NCBI GenBank assembly: GCA_015490695.1
Contig: WFXK01000158.1
Coordinates: 1 to 10,990, forward strand
Length of the DNA: 10,990 nucleotides
DNA from: Bacteroidota bacterium
Lineage (GTDB): Bacteria > Bacteroidota > Bacteroidia > SpSt-205 > S141-50
Direction of reading: 5' to 3'
Of the stretch, positions 1 through 7,556 are shown one piece after another. The notes beneath the pieces were generated by a model, which was not told the DNA's origin, searched no databases, and was given only the letters and a program-made list of their open reading frames with translations. The translations under genes were made by a program, and so were the position numbers. Numbering within the stretch: the stretch's first letter is position 1; each line of letters starts with the position of its first letter.

Positions 1-4
1 CTTT

Positions 5-1372
5 TTAATCCGTCAGTACTTGTACAATTTCGTAGAATCCTTTTTCCATCGCCCAATCTAAGGGGGTTGTGTTGTTGTTGTCTTTTATTGTAGGATCAGC
101 ATTGTATTGACGCAGTAACATAGCGATTTGGACATTACCGTTTCGTGTGGCATAATGTAGGGGTGTAGCACCATGGACATCCTTTACATTAGGGTCCGCA
201 CCGTATACTAATAACAAACGCACCACCGCAAAAGTTCCATATTGCACGGCTTTATGGAGGGGGAAATAGCCATCGTTGTCCACAACATTGGGGTCTGCAC
301 CATGTTTTAAGAGCAGGCGTACTATTTTTTCATTACCTTCTTCTGCAGCAATATGTAGGGGGGTAGCGCCGTTGTGGTCTTCCACATTAGGGTTTGCACC
401 ATGCTCCAGTAAATCCTTTACCATCTCCTCATCGTCATTTTCCACAGCGTTATGTAATGGTATTAAACCCGCTTCATCGCTCCCTTCTGGAACCGCTCCT
501 TGCTTTAATAATTGTCTTACAGCCTTTGTGTTTTCTTCTCGTACTGCCCAGTCCAATGGTGTCATTCCTTCATTATCCTTCACATTAGGGTCTACCCCCT
601 GACTAAGCAAAAATTGTACCATTCTAGTAGGTTTTTCTCCAATAGCAGCCCAATGTAGGGGTGTAGAGCCATCCTTTGCCTTAGCATTTATATCGGCTCC
701 TTTTTTCAATAAAAAGCGTGCTGCTTTTACGGCTCCTGCCTCTGCTGCCCAGTGTAAAGGTGTAGCACCTTGGTTATCCACTACATTTGGACTCATACCA
801 TGGTCTAATAGTAGTTGTATGACCTTAGTAGCGTTTTCTTGTGCAGCCCAGTGCATCGCTGTACCTCCATCCTTATCTTTTTTCATCGGGTCTGCACCAT
901 GGTTTAATAATAATTGTACAATTTCTACATAGTCTTCACTCGCAGCCCAGTGCAAAGGTGTAATTCCTTCTGCGTCTTCAGCTTTAGGATTCGCTCCGTG
1001 GTCTAATAGCAGTTGGACTGTTGCCACTGAACCTCCCAAGGCAGCCCAATGCAGAGGTGTACTGCCATCGCTGTTTGAGATATTTACGTCCATCCCCCCG
1101 CTTAATAGTATTTTCACAATAGAAGTAACCCCTTTTTCTGCTGCCCAATGTAAAGGGGTTGCATCATTATTATCTAACAGCGTAGGGTCAGCACCATAGT
1201 CTAATAACAACTGTACGATTTCACTATGCCCTTTTTCTGCAGCACTACACAAAGGCGTTGAACCCTCTTTATTCCGTGCATTAGGATTTGCTCCTTGTTT
1301 TAATAACTGCCTTACCTTCGTTAAATCCCCCTCAGTTATAGCTTGAAAAAGTAATGTATCAAAGTCAGACAT
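5..1372 (-). CDS. Ankyrin-repeat protein, 14 repeats (downstream paralogue)
   Basis: A 455-residue protein made almost entirely of ankyrin repeats. By eye there are 14 units of about 33 residues, beginning near residue 8 with a capping repeat and ending at the C-terminus with TPLDWAMEKGFYEIVQVL. Each unit shows the TPLHxAA turn, the LLLxxGADPN helix end and a D-x-x-G loop. Repeats 3 to 8 carry Trp in the motif (LHWAA), unlike the rest. There is no signal peptide, membrane segment or catalytic domain, so it is probably a cytoplasmic protein-binding scaffold; the partner is unknown. The ATG start lies only 3 bases after the stop of the other ankyrin gene, and no promoter box is visible there, so co-transcription and perhaps coupled translation are likely. 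What lies downstream is outside the window. The ankyrin assignment is certain; the biological role is not. Confidence 0.93.
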   Translation of the reverse strand: MSDFDTLLFQAITEGDLTKVRQLLKQGANPNARNKEGSTPLCSAAEKGHSEIVQLLLDYGADPTLLDNNDATPLHWAAEKGVTSIVKILLSGGMDVNISNSDGSTPLHWAALGGSVATVQLLLDHGANPKAEDAEGITPLHWAASEDYVEIVQLLLNHGADPMKKDKDGGTAMHWAAQENATKVIQLLLDHGMSPNVVDNQGATPLHWAAEAGAVKAARFLLKKGADINAKAKDGSTPLHWAAIGEKPTRMVQFLLSQGVDPNVKDNEGMTPLDWAVREENTKAVRQLLKQGAVPEGSDEAGLIPLHNAVENDDEEMVKDLLEHGANPNVEDHNGATPLHIAAEEGNEKIVRLLLKHGADPNVVDNDGYFPLHKAVQYGTFAVVRLLLVYGADPNVKDVHGATPLHYATRNGNVQIAMLLRQYNADPTIKDNNNTTPLDWAMEKGFYEIVQVLTD

Positions 1373-3034
1373 AGGCTACAAATAATTTGTCAGTAATTGG
1401 ATTATCTCTGTATGGTTCTCTTCTTGCGCTAAATGAAGAGGGGTTTTACCATCTTTATTTTTCACTTTTAGCTCCGCACCATGTTGTAGTAGTAGTTCAG
1501 CAAGTACTTTATAATTTTTCTCTGCAGCAATATGTAATGGGGTATTTCCCCACTTATCTGCCTTATTAGGGTCTGCCCCATGTTGTAGTAATAATCGCAC
1601 GATTTCTTCACAGCCATTCCAAATAGCTAAATACAAAGGCGTAAAACCCCTGCTATTTTGTTTATTGATATAAGAGCCGTGGTCTAATAGTATCTTTACT
1701 ACTTCTACATTTGTGCAATATATTGCATCATGCAAAGGGATATCTCCATATTGATTTTCTTTGTTTGGGTCTGATTTTCGCTCTAATAACAGTCTGACTG
1801 CCTCTGCCCACTCCGCTTTGGCGGCTTCATGTAGGGGAGTAGAACCTATTTTGTTTTGTTTATTCGGATCAGCGCCATGGTCCAATAGCAGCTTTACCAC
1901 TTCTATACTCACTAAATCTTTTCTTGATGCTACCACATGTAGTGGGGTATCGCCATATTCATCTTGAACATTTGAATTCACTTGGCATTTCTCTAACAAG
2001 TATCGCGCTATTTCCAGCCGATTCATTTCCACAGCAGCATGTAACGGAGTGTTTCCTAGTTCGTCCTTAGCATGAGGGTTCGCACCGTAGTTTAATAACA
2101 ATGCTACCATTGTTTTGTCTCCTGAAGCTGCTGCTTCATGCAAGGGAAGGTATTTTCCTTTATTAGGGTCTGCCCCACGTTGCAATAATAACTCTGCAAT
2201 ATCTCTACGGCGTCTTCTTACGGCTTCACCTAAAGGGGTATATCCCGATTCATCTAATCTATCTATGTCAACCGATTTCTGTAATAGCCACTCCACTATT
2301 GTTATATGTCCATACTTTGCTGCTTCATGCAATGGGGTTGTGTACTTACTCTTTCCATTAGGGTCCGCACCATGCTCTAACAACAATTGAACTATTTCTT
2401 TACAACCCTTCATAGCAGCTTCGTGTAAAGGCGTTTTCCCATCTTCGTCTTTACTATTTGGATTAGCTCCTCGGTCCAACAACAGCTTAGCAATTTTTAG
2501 ATGTCCTCCTTCCGCAGCTTCATGCAAAGGGGTGCGTTTTGTCATTCCATCAGGATTAGGATAATAGTTTAACAACAATTTCACTATCTCTATATGTCCC
2601 GCTTTTGCCGCCTTATGCAAAGCTTGTTTACCAAAAACATCTTTTCTACGAGGATTTGCTTTATGCTGTAATAATAAAAGCACAATATCTAAATGGCCTG
2701 CTTCTGCAGCTTTATGCAAAGGGGGGTCGCTCCATTTCCCCTTTCCATTAGCTTTGGCACGATATTCCAATAACAACTTTACCATTGCAATAGATCCCTT
2801 ATACGCAGCAAGATTTAGAGGCGTCCATCCCCACTGCTCTTCCTCCTTGTTGGGATCAGCGCCGTACGCTAACAATAATCTTGCTATGTCTATATAACCT
2901 CTTTCTACTGCATAATAAAGAGGAAACTTCCCAAATTCGTCTTCACCATCAGGGTCTACACCCTGCTCTAATAGCCGCTCCACTTCCTCTATATCACCAT
3001 TACAAACAGCATTACACAATTTATTTACCAACCT
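5..3034 (-). repeat. Coding repeat array with about 99-base period (ankyrin units)
   Basis: Across both ankyrin genes the same degenerate DNA motif recurs roughly every 99 bases. On the plus strand it reads like gcagcccaatgtaaaggggt in the first gene and gcagcttcatgcaaaggggt in the second. The units are diverged at DNA level, so this is an old protein-coding repeat array and not a perfect satellite. About 31 units are present in total. Such arrays can gain or lose units by recombination, and assemblers may collapse them. Confidence 0.8.
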
Positions 3035-3040
3035 ACGCAT
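1376..3040 (-). CDS. Ankyrin-repeat protein, 17 repeats (upstream paralogue)
   Basis: A 554-residue all-ankyrin protein with about 17 repeats from the N-terminus (LCNAVCNGDIEEVERLLEQG) to the C-terminus. The motif is typically TPLHEAA or LHKAA. Unit lengths vary, from about 30 residues near the RRRRRDIAELLLQRGADPNK unit to 36 in the unit containing ASRKDLVSIEVVKLLLDHG. No signal peptide or enzymatic domain is visible, so it is probably a cytoplasmic scaffold or inhibitor-like binding protein. I chose the ATG at 3040. The frame is open upstream to a TTG at 3076 (with another ATG at 3061), but that stretch contains a strong promoter whose predicted transcription start is about 2 bases before the 3040 ATG. 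Those upstream codons would encode MAISLMCFTFVS, which is not ankyrin-like. It is a paralogue of the next gene downstream (gap 3 bases) and lies 45 bases after the phosphatase gene. Function beyond protein binding is unknown. Confidence 0.92.
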   Translation of the reverse strand: MRRLVNKLCNAVCNGDIEEVERLLEQGVDPDGEDEFGKFPLYYAVERGYIDIARLLLAYGADPNKEEEQWGWTPLNLAAYKGSIAMVKLLLEYRAKANGKGKWSDPPLHKAAEAGHLDIVLLLLQHKANPRRKDVFGKQALHKAAKAGHIEIVKLLLNYYPNPDGMTKRTPLHEAAEGGHLKIAKLLLDRGANPNSKDEDGKTPLHEAAMKGCKEIVQLLLEHGADPNGKSKYTTPLHEAAKYGHITIVEWLLQKSVDIDRLDESGYTPLGEAVRRRRRDIAELLLQRGADPNKGKYLPLHEAAASGDKTMVALLLNYGANPHAKDELGNTPLHAAVEMNRLEIARYLLEKCQVNSNVQDEYGDTPLHVVASRKDLVSIEVVKLLLDHGADPNKQNKIGSTPLHEAAKAEWAEAVRLLLERKSDPNKENQYGDIPLHDAIYCTNVEVVKILLDHGSYINKQNSRGFTPLYLAIWNGCEEIVRLLLQHGADPNKADKWGNTPLHIAAEKNYKVLAELLLQHGAELKVKNKDGKTPLHLAQEENHTEIIQLLTNYL

Positions 3041-3045
3041 AGATA

Positions 3046-3077
3046 CAAAAGTAAAACACATTAATGATATAGCCAAA
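3046..3077 (-). promoter_or_regulatory. Promoter of the ankyrin gene pair (Bacteroidota sigma type)
   Basis: Read on the minus strand, a TTTG (-33 element, plus-strand 3074-3077) is followed after 20 bases by TACTTTTG (-7 element, 3046-3053). This matches the TTTG/TAnnTTTG consensus known for the Bacteroidota primary sigma factor, with near-ideal spacing. The predicted start of transcription is near 3042, only about 2 bases before the ATG at 3040, so the mRNA would be essentially leaderless. It lets the ankyrin genes be transcribed independently of the phosphatase gene upstream. Confidence 0.7.
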
Positions 3078-3085
3078 AATGTCTT

Positions 3086-6000
3086 TCATACTATCCGAAT
3101 TCCCATTAACAATATATCATCTATCTGATAATAATCTCCTCGCCATTTTAACAATACGCTTTGAAACACCTTCTTCTGTTCCGACGGTGGTAACTTATAA
3201 CAATGGTGCAATAACTTTACAAAGCGTTTTATTCCCAGACGTTTTCCTCGTTCTCCTCCGATTTGGTCTGCATAACCATCGCTACAAAGGTACAGCATGT
3301 CGCCTGGATAAACTTGAAAAGTTATTTCACTAAATAAATCTTTTTCTAAGGAGACATGAGCCTCATAACCCACAGCCATTTTATCACCATGGATGATAAT
3401 GACTTCTTCAATCCCTTCTTTTACTTTTGCTCGGTTGTTAAAAAGCGATAAGTCTGCGCCTTCTGAACGGCACAAATAAAGCGGACGGCTTGCCCCAGCA
3501 AAAGTCAAGGTGTTTGAACGCTTATCCCACAGGCACAAAGCACAATCCATACCATCTGGGCGGGGTTCTTCACCACTACGGCTAAATATACTAATCACGC
3601 GCTTACGGGTTTCATTTAATATTTCTGCAGGAGAACGTAATCCCTGCTCTATAACCAATTGATTCAAAATATCATTACAAACCATGCTCATAAAAGCCCC
3701 TGGAACGCCATGTCCGGTGCAATCACACGCGGCAAACAATACCGTATCGCCATCTTTATAAACCCAATAAAAGTCCCCTGACACCACATCACGGGGTAAA
3801 TACAAGATAAAATGTTCTCCTAACACCTCTTTACAATATTGTTCAGATGGTAAAAACGCCCGTTGAATGTACGACGCGTACGTAATACTGTCTTGAATAT
3901 TACGATGCGCCTCTTCTAATTCGTTATGTGCTTGTGCTAACTCTTTGTGCGCTTGTTCAAGTTCTTCATAAGCTTCCTCCACTTTTTGTTTCTCTTGTTG
4001 CAATGCGGTAATATCAGTATCTATGGCAGCAACCCAGTGTAATATTCCTTCACGTACTACGGGTGTTAACGTCGTATGCACATACAATTTACTTCCATCT
4101 CTGCGAACATTTAAGGTTTCGTAAGCTACGGTTTCTAAATTTTCCACACAACGACGCCATAGCTGCTCAATATCAGGATGATTGCTCACCGATTGAATGG
4201 TCTTACCGCGTTCTCGCTTAAAGGTTTCTAAGTCTTCATAACCCGTAAAACGTTTGAATGCTTCATTAACCCAAAATATCTCTCCATCAGGATGACAAAT
4301 ATAAACTGCATTGGATGTCTCTCGTGCAACTAACGACAAACGCTCTATTTCCGCTATGTAGGCTTTTTCCTTGCGTTTTGCTTCTATTCTCAATATAGAA
4401 AGCCATACCACTGCAACTACAAGCGAAGTGCTCACAAGCGCATACAACGTATACGCCCACCAAGTCATGTACCACGGCGGTAAAACTCTGAAGGAAAACA
4501 CCGCCTCTTCTGATAACACCCCATACACATTCCGAGCCTGTACCCTGAACGTATATTCTCCAGGCGGTAAATTCGTGTATTCTTTTCTTGTCTCTTTTGT
4601 ATAAGCGCTCCAACTTTCATCAAAGCCTTCCAACATGTAACGGTACTCTACTTTATCTTGGTGATAATAGTAAGGAGCAACCCACTCAAAGGTAATGTTG
4701 TTAAAAGCATAAGGTAGCACCAACTTAGGTATCTTTCCCCAACCACCCCACAAAAGACTATCTTTTTGCCCCTCTTTGGATTTATGTAAAAAGGTAGACA
4801 CTTTTTCGATGATGCAAGGATATTTTTCTAAAAAGTTTTCTTTTCTATGGGGGGAGTAGTGGGCAAGTCCAAAATCACCACCTATCCATAAGCCACCCTT
4901 GCCATCGGGATAAATAGAGCGTATAGTACCTATATTTATAGCGAAAGAAAATAAAGAATCTACCCTATAACCCGAAGGTGAAGGAGTAAGTTTGTAAATA
5001 AATTCCCGCATCTCTCCTTGTCTCTCTTTGGTAACACATACCCATATTACCCCATTTACCTCTTCTTTTAATGGGAATACTAAAAGCGTCGTATCACAAA
5101 ACATTTCCTTAAGCTCACAAAACGGTTCTGCATACAGAGTATCTTCACGGATGCGGAGGCGGAAAAGTCCTCCCTCGGTTCCCAACAAGATACCTTTGGA
5201 AGTCAAAACAGGTACTACACTACCTTGCGGAATGTTCAATGAACTCGCATCAAGATGCTTTACATTCACCAAAGAAAAATGTCCTTCCCTTTCTTGTAAC
5301 TTTCCTATAAGAATGCCATTAGTAATTAACCCTGCTACTACCCATTTCGTTGAAGTATCTAAAAGAACGCTTGCTATTTCCTCAGGAACTTCGTTGTATT
5401 CTGCAATTTGTTTGAAATTATTGTTCTGTTGCTTATAAACAACTATTCCATCTCTACCTCCTGCGACAAGATAAGGAGCGGCATAAAAGACAGCATAAAT
5501 ATCTCTTTCCTCTATAGCCCTTGCAATATAGCTTTTTAAGTGTTTCTGTATAAACAGCATTCCTTTAATGCCGCCTGCTACGATTATTCCTTTATCGGGT
5601 ATAACGGTGCATTGCGCGTTTTGTCCTTCGGTTCCTTCAATGAAGTGTAATTTATCCCCTAAGTGAGTGTTCAAAGGAAGATAGTATACCCCCTGAAGAG
5701 TAGTAATGAAAAGGTTTTCCGAGAAGATACCTATGTCTTGTATTGTTCCTTGATAAAACTTTCCTTCCTCAATAAAATGAATAGCAGAAGGATACCTAAT
5801 AAGAGCAAAGCCATTGTCTGTTGCAACAACTAAAAAACTACCGGTGTATGCTATATCCCACACATAATTATTGGGCAAGCCATTCTTTCTATTGATAGAA
5901 TAGGTGGAATCGGAGCGAATATTAATAAGGTAAACACCGTTAAAAGGTGTTCCCACAGCAATTATCGTATCATTTACTTTGCAAGCAGAGTGAAAGTGAT

Positions 6001-6781
6001 ATTCGTTCGCTAAAAACTTAGACTTAGGAGCAACAGGAATTAAAGTATCTTTATTATAAGGGAGTAAAAAAAGTCCATTTCTATCGGTAATCAATAATTT
6101 TCCTTGGGGGAGGGTTAAAACCTCCATTACACCCGCTATCTCTTCCATCCAAACACTCCATTTTAATTGTCTAAACCGAAAAGGAGGTCTTAGAATAAGT
6201 TCATATAACACCCCATCTTCTTCAGCCCATATTGTCGTATCATTTACAGCATGAGCATACCAAAATCTTTTTTCTGGCGGTAACACTATGTAAACGCTAT
6301 CTTCTCTAATAGAATAGATAAAAAGCGCAATGCGACTTTGAAATATCGCATAGCCATTAGCATAATAGGTTTTCCGAATTATATTAAAATACTTTAACGA
6401 ATCTGGAATTTTATCTACCAAAGAATGAAAAGATAGAGTTCCTACAGAATCTGGAGCAAGATAACCAAAATCTGATATACAACCGACGAAAATAGTATCT
6501 TCTTTCGGTGTATGTGCTATAGAAAAAACGTACTTATCTTCTAATCCACGTATAGAGTGAAAAGAGGTTCCTGCGTACCTAAGTATTCCAATTGTACCCA
6601 GCAATAAAGTATTGTGCTTAGGGAGGTGGTCAATGCAAAATATTTGAGGATGTACTTTATAATCTTTGGAGGTAAAAACATACATAGGGGGAGGCAAGGG
6701 ATGCTGAGCTAAACCTAAAGCACATACAGCAGTGAAAAGAATAAGCCTTAATAAAGGCTGCATAAGGCGAAGATAAAACAT
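3086..6781 (-). CDS. Membrane sensor protein phosphatase: propeller, Y_Y_Y, PAS, SpoIIE
   Basis: A 1231-residue signalling protein. Residues 1-25 form a signal peptide (core LILFTAVCALGLA). About 45-650 is a repeat-rich two-component-regulator-type beta-propeller, predicted periplasmic (for example GGLWIGGDFGLAHYSP near 629-644). About 690-766 is a Y_Y_Y domain (YRYMLEGFDESW, NLPPGEYTFRVQARN). A transmembrane helix lies at about 774-798. A PAS domain at about 812-925 includes DGEIFWVNEAFKRFTGY and ends VAAIDTDIT. A coiled coil at about 928-962 (EELEQAHKELAQAHNELEEA) leads to a SpoIIE/PP2C Ser/Thr phosphatase domain at about 977-1231. The metal-binding acidic residues expected for PP2C are present: SGDFYW (D1003), DCTGHG (D1020), CSDGYADQ (D1168) and IDDI (D1221/D1222). 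No histidine-kinase domain is present, so output should be dephosphorylation of a phosphoprotein, perhaps in a partner-switching system. The ATG at 6781 starts about 12-17 bases after the SRP RNA. An in-frame ATG at 6763 would also leave a complete signal peptide and is a real alternative. Confidence 0.93.
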   Translation of the reverse strand: MFYLRLMQPLLRLILFTAVCALGLAQHPLPPPMYVFTSKDYKVHPQIFCIDHLPKHNTLLLGTIGILRYAGTSFHSIRGLEDKYVFSIAHTPKEDTIFVGCISDFGYLAPDSVGTLSFHSLVDKIPDSLKYFNIIRKTYYANGYAIFQSRIALFIYSIREDSVYIVLPPEKRFWYAHAVNDTTIWAEEDGVLYELILRPPFRFRQLKWSVWMEEIAGVMEVLTLPQGKLLITDRNGLFLLPYNKDTLIPVAPKSKFLANEYHFHSACKVNDTIIAVGTPFNGVYLINIRSDSTYSINRKNGLPNNYVWDIAYTGSFLVVATDNGFALIRYPSAIHFIEEGKFYQGTIQDIGIFSENLFITTLQGVYYLPLNTHLGDKLHFIEGTEGQNAQCTVIPDKGIIVAGGIKGMLFIQKHLKSYIARAIEERDIYAVFYAAPYLVAGGRDGIVVYKQQNNNFKQIAEYNEVPEEIASVLLDTSTKWVVAGLITNGILIGKLQEREGHFSLVNVKHLDASSLNIPQGSVVPVLTSKGILLGTEGGLFRLRIREDTLYAEPFCELKEMFCDTTLLVFPLKEEVNGVIWVCVTKERQGEMREFIYKLTPSPSGYRVDSLFSFAINIGTIRSIYPDGKGGLWIGGDFGLAHYSPHRKENFLEKYPCIIEKVSTFLHKSKEGQKDSLLWGGWGKIPKLVLPYAFNNITFEWVAPYYYHQDKVEYRYMLEGFDESWSAYTKETRKEYTNLPPGEYTFRVQARNVYGVLSEEAVFSFRVLPPWYMTWWAYTLYALVSTSLVVAVVWLSILRIEAKRKEKAYIAEIERLSLVARETSNAVYICHPDGEIFWVNEAFKRFTGYEDLETFKRERGKTIQSVSNHPDIEQLWRRCVENLETVAYETLNVRRDGSKLYVHTTLTPVVREGILHWVAAIDTDITALQQEKQKVEEAYEELEQAHKELAQAHNELEEAHRNIQDSITYASYIQRAFLPSEQYCKEVLGEHFILYLPRDVVSGDFYWVYKDGDTVLFAACDCTGHGVPGAFMSMVCNDILNQLVIEQGLRSPAEILNETRKRVISIFSRSGEEPRPDGMDCALCLWDKRSNTLTFAGASRPLYLCRSEGADLSLFNNRAKVKEGIEEVIIIHGDKMAVGYEAHVSLEKDLFSEITFQVYPGDMLYLCSDGYADQIGGERGKRLGIKRFVKLLHHCYKLPPSEQKKVFQSVLLKWRGDYYQIDDILLMGIRIV

Positions 6782-6786
6782 TCTAA

Positions 6787-6809
6787 CAAAACAAAAAGGC
6801 GCACCGAGC
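6787..6809 (-). terminator. Intrinsic terminator of the SRP RNA gene
   Basis: The 3' arm of the SRP RNA closing helix (6798-6809) is GC-rich and is followed directly on the minus strand by TTTTTGTTTTG (6797-6787). The closing stem of about 11 base pairs plus the T-run makes a rho-independent terminator built into the RNA. Because the phosphatase ATG follows at once, leakage here would feed that gene. Confidence 0.7.
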
Positions 6810-6875
6810 GCTCAACCTCCTACCGTTGCTCCCTTTCGGGCCTGGCGGGGTTCAGAGGGAGCTGCTCGTGCGCCA
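6798..6875 (-). ncRNA. ffs: Small bacterial SRP RNA (4.5S type)
   Basis: This is the RNA of the signal recognition particle, which binds Ffh and helps deliver nascent membrane and exported proteins to the translocon. On the minus strand the apical hairpin contains GCCAGGCCCGAAAGGGAGCA: the conserved CAGG and AGCA sides of the symmetric loop, capped by a GAAA tetraloop. The 5' end GGCGCACGAGC pairs with the 3' end GCUCGGUGCGCC (11 pairs, one bulged G), closing an elongated hairpin of about 78 bases without an Alu domain, as in small Gram-negative SRP RNAs. Promoter boxes sit just upstream and a T-run just downstream, so the gene is a self-contained unit. The tetraloop is GAAA, where GGAA is the most common bacterial form. 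The ends are predicted from the stem and promoter and could shift by a few bases. Confidence 0.92.
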
Positions 6876-6878
6876 CGA

Positions 6879-6912
6879 CAAAGTTAGAAAAATTCCTTTC
6901 CAAAACTACAAA
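6879..6912 (-). promoter_or_regulatory. ffs: Promoter of the SRP RNA gene
   Basis: On the minus strand TTTG (6909-6912) is followed after 22 bases by TAACTTTG (6879-6886), a full match to the TAnnTTTG element. The predicted start near 6875 coincides with the first base of the SRP RNA closing stem, which supports both calls. The -33 element lies within the last codons of the lipoprotein gene upstream. Confidence 0.72.
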
Positions 6913-7511
6913 CATTCCTTCTCTACAGGCACATCTATAACAATCTTTACTTCACTCCACAAACGACTTTCCCCATCTTCTCCCTTGTGTAAATCATAAC
7001 AAGCCTCATTCAAACGCTTTACAGCAGTATCGGCTTGCCACTGCACAACATCCACCACCCCTTCCAAATGCAATTTGTTCTGACTTACTTCATACTCCAT
7101 AGTCACTGGCGCCTCCATACCGTTAAAGTAAAGCGATACGGTTGCTACGCCTGAAGAATCATTTCCCTTCACTTCTACTACTTTTGCCTTAATCTGCTGA
7201 GAATCTTGTAAAGCACCAAAATAAAAATGTGCTATTTTTCTGTCTCTGTCAGGGTTCTTACTATTCACACTTTGCGGAACAATTTTTATTTGAGCGCTTT
7301 TTAACAAGGCGGGGATACTACTGTCTTGCGCTGCAACTTCAACGGCAATGGAGTCAAAAGTTCCTGGAACGGCAATTTTTTGATTGGTCTTGTACGCCTC
7401 CCATTGGAAAGTTAATTGGTCGGTTAAAAATTTGTAGTGGCATTTTTCTTGCGCTTTTTGCGCGGTTTGACACCCTGCCAGCAGCAATAAAAAAATAATG
7501 AAGGCTTGCAT
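6906..7511 (-). CDS. YceI-like lipoprotein
   Basis: A 201-residue predicted lipoprotein. The N-terminus MQAFIIFLLLLAGCQ is a type II signal peptide with lipobox LAGC, acylated Cys14. The mature part resembles the YceI family of lipocalin-like polyisoprenoid-binding or stress proteins. An early FQWEAYKTNQKIAVPGTFDS strand pair corresponds to the family's W..Y....V.G.F pattern. An NPDRDRKIAHFYFG stretch matches the RD..l....F region, then VSLYFNGMEAPVTMEYEV matches the v.G.Lt..G region. The C-terminus (RLWSEVKIVIDVPV) has the typical last strands. Its ligand and role are unknown. The start is the ATG at 7511; the frame extends 3 codons to a TTG at 7520, but a TAnnTTTG promoter box occupies that site. 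It is divergent from the mutase gene and ends at the SRP RNA promoter. The family call is by motif pattern, with moderate confidence; the lipoprotein call is stronger. Confidence 0.8.
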   Translation of the reverse strand: MQAFIIFLLLLAGCQTAQKAQEKCHYKFLTDQLTFQWEAYKTNQKIAVPGTFDSIAVEVAAQDSSIPALLKSAQIKIVPQSVNSKNPDRDRKIAHFYFGALQDSQQIKAKVVEVKGNDSSGVATVSLYFNGMEAPVTMEYEVSQNKLHLEGVVDVVQWQADTAVKRLNEACYDLHKGEDGESRLWSEVKIVIDVPVEKECL

Positions 7512-7517
7512 AGAGCG

Positions 7518-7525
7518 CAAAATTA
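7518..7525 (-). promoter_or_regulatory. TAnnTTTG promoter element of the lipoprotein gene
   Basis: The minus strand reads TAATTTTG followed by CGCTCT and then the ATG at 7511. The box matches the Bacteroidota -7 element and predicts a transcription start about 2-3 bases before the start codon. No convincing TTTG -33 element is seen at the right distance, so this rests on the -7 box and its position. Confidence 0.5.
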
Positions 7526-7543
7526 AGCTTTGTTTCTTTTTTA

Positions 7544-7551
7544 TAACTTTG
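7544..7551 (+). promoter_or_regulatory. TAnnTTTG promoter element of the mutase gene
   Basis: TAACTTTG followed by CGCTT and then the ATG at 7557. The predicted transcription start, near 7555, leaves about 2 bases of leader. A TTTG at 7529-7532 is too close (11 bases) to serve as the -33 element, so only the -7 box is supported. It would drive both the mutase and the overlapping outer-membrane protein gene. Confidence 0.55.
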
Positions 7552-7556
7552 CGCTT

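Noticed and set aside
276..602. Plus-strand open frames inside the ankyrin genes (also near 394-588, 1387-1569, 1761-1967 and 2115-2390)
   Set aside because: They are antisense to the ankyrin repeats. Their repetitive, Ser/Pro-rich translations simply mirror the 99-base coding period, and no promoter or domain supports them.
5..3034. CRISPR array or satellite DNA, suggested by regular spacing
   Set aside because: The roughly 99-base units are diverged, lack identical direct repeats and distinct spacers, and translate without interruption as ankyrin repeats.
3041..3076. Longer ankyrin protein starting at TTG 3076 or ATG 3061
   Set aside because: The -33/-7 promoter lies inside this stretch and predicts transcription starting near 3042. 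The extra residues are not ankyrin-like.
3079..3333. Small plus-strand gene opposite the phosphatase C-terminus (also plus 5028-5438 and minus 4287-4613 in another frame)
   Set aside because: Each lies fully within the well-supported phosphatase gene in another frame, with no recognisable domain or start signal.
3086..6781. Hybrid two-component histidine kinase
   Set aside because: The propeller and Y_Y_Y front half is shared with such kinases, but no HisKA, HATPase or receiver domain is present. The C-terminus has PP2C/SpoIIE metal-binding motifs instead.
7530..7556. TTG start of the mutase at 7530
   Set aside because: A TAnnTTTG box lies between it and the ATG at 7557, and the family's N-terminal FGTDGWR motif is normally only a few residues from the start.
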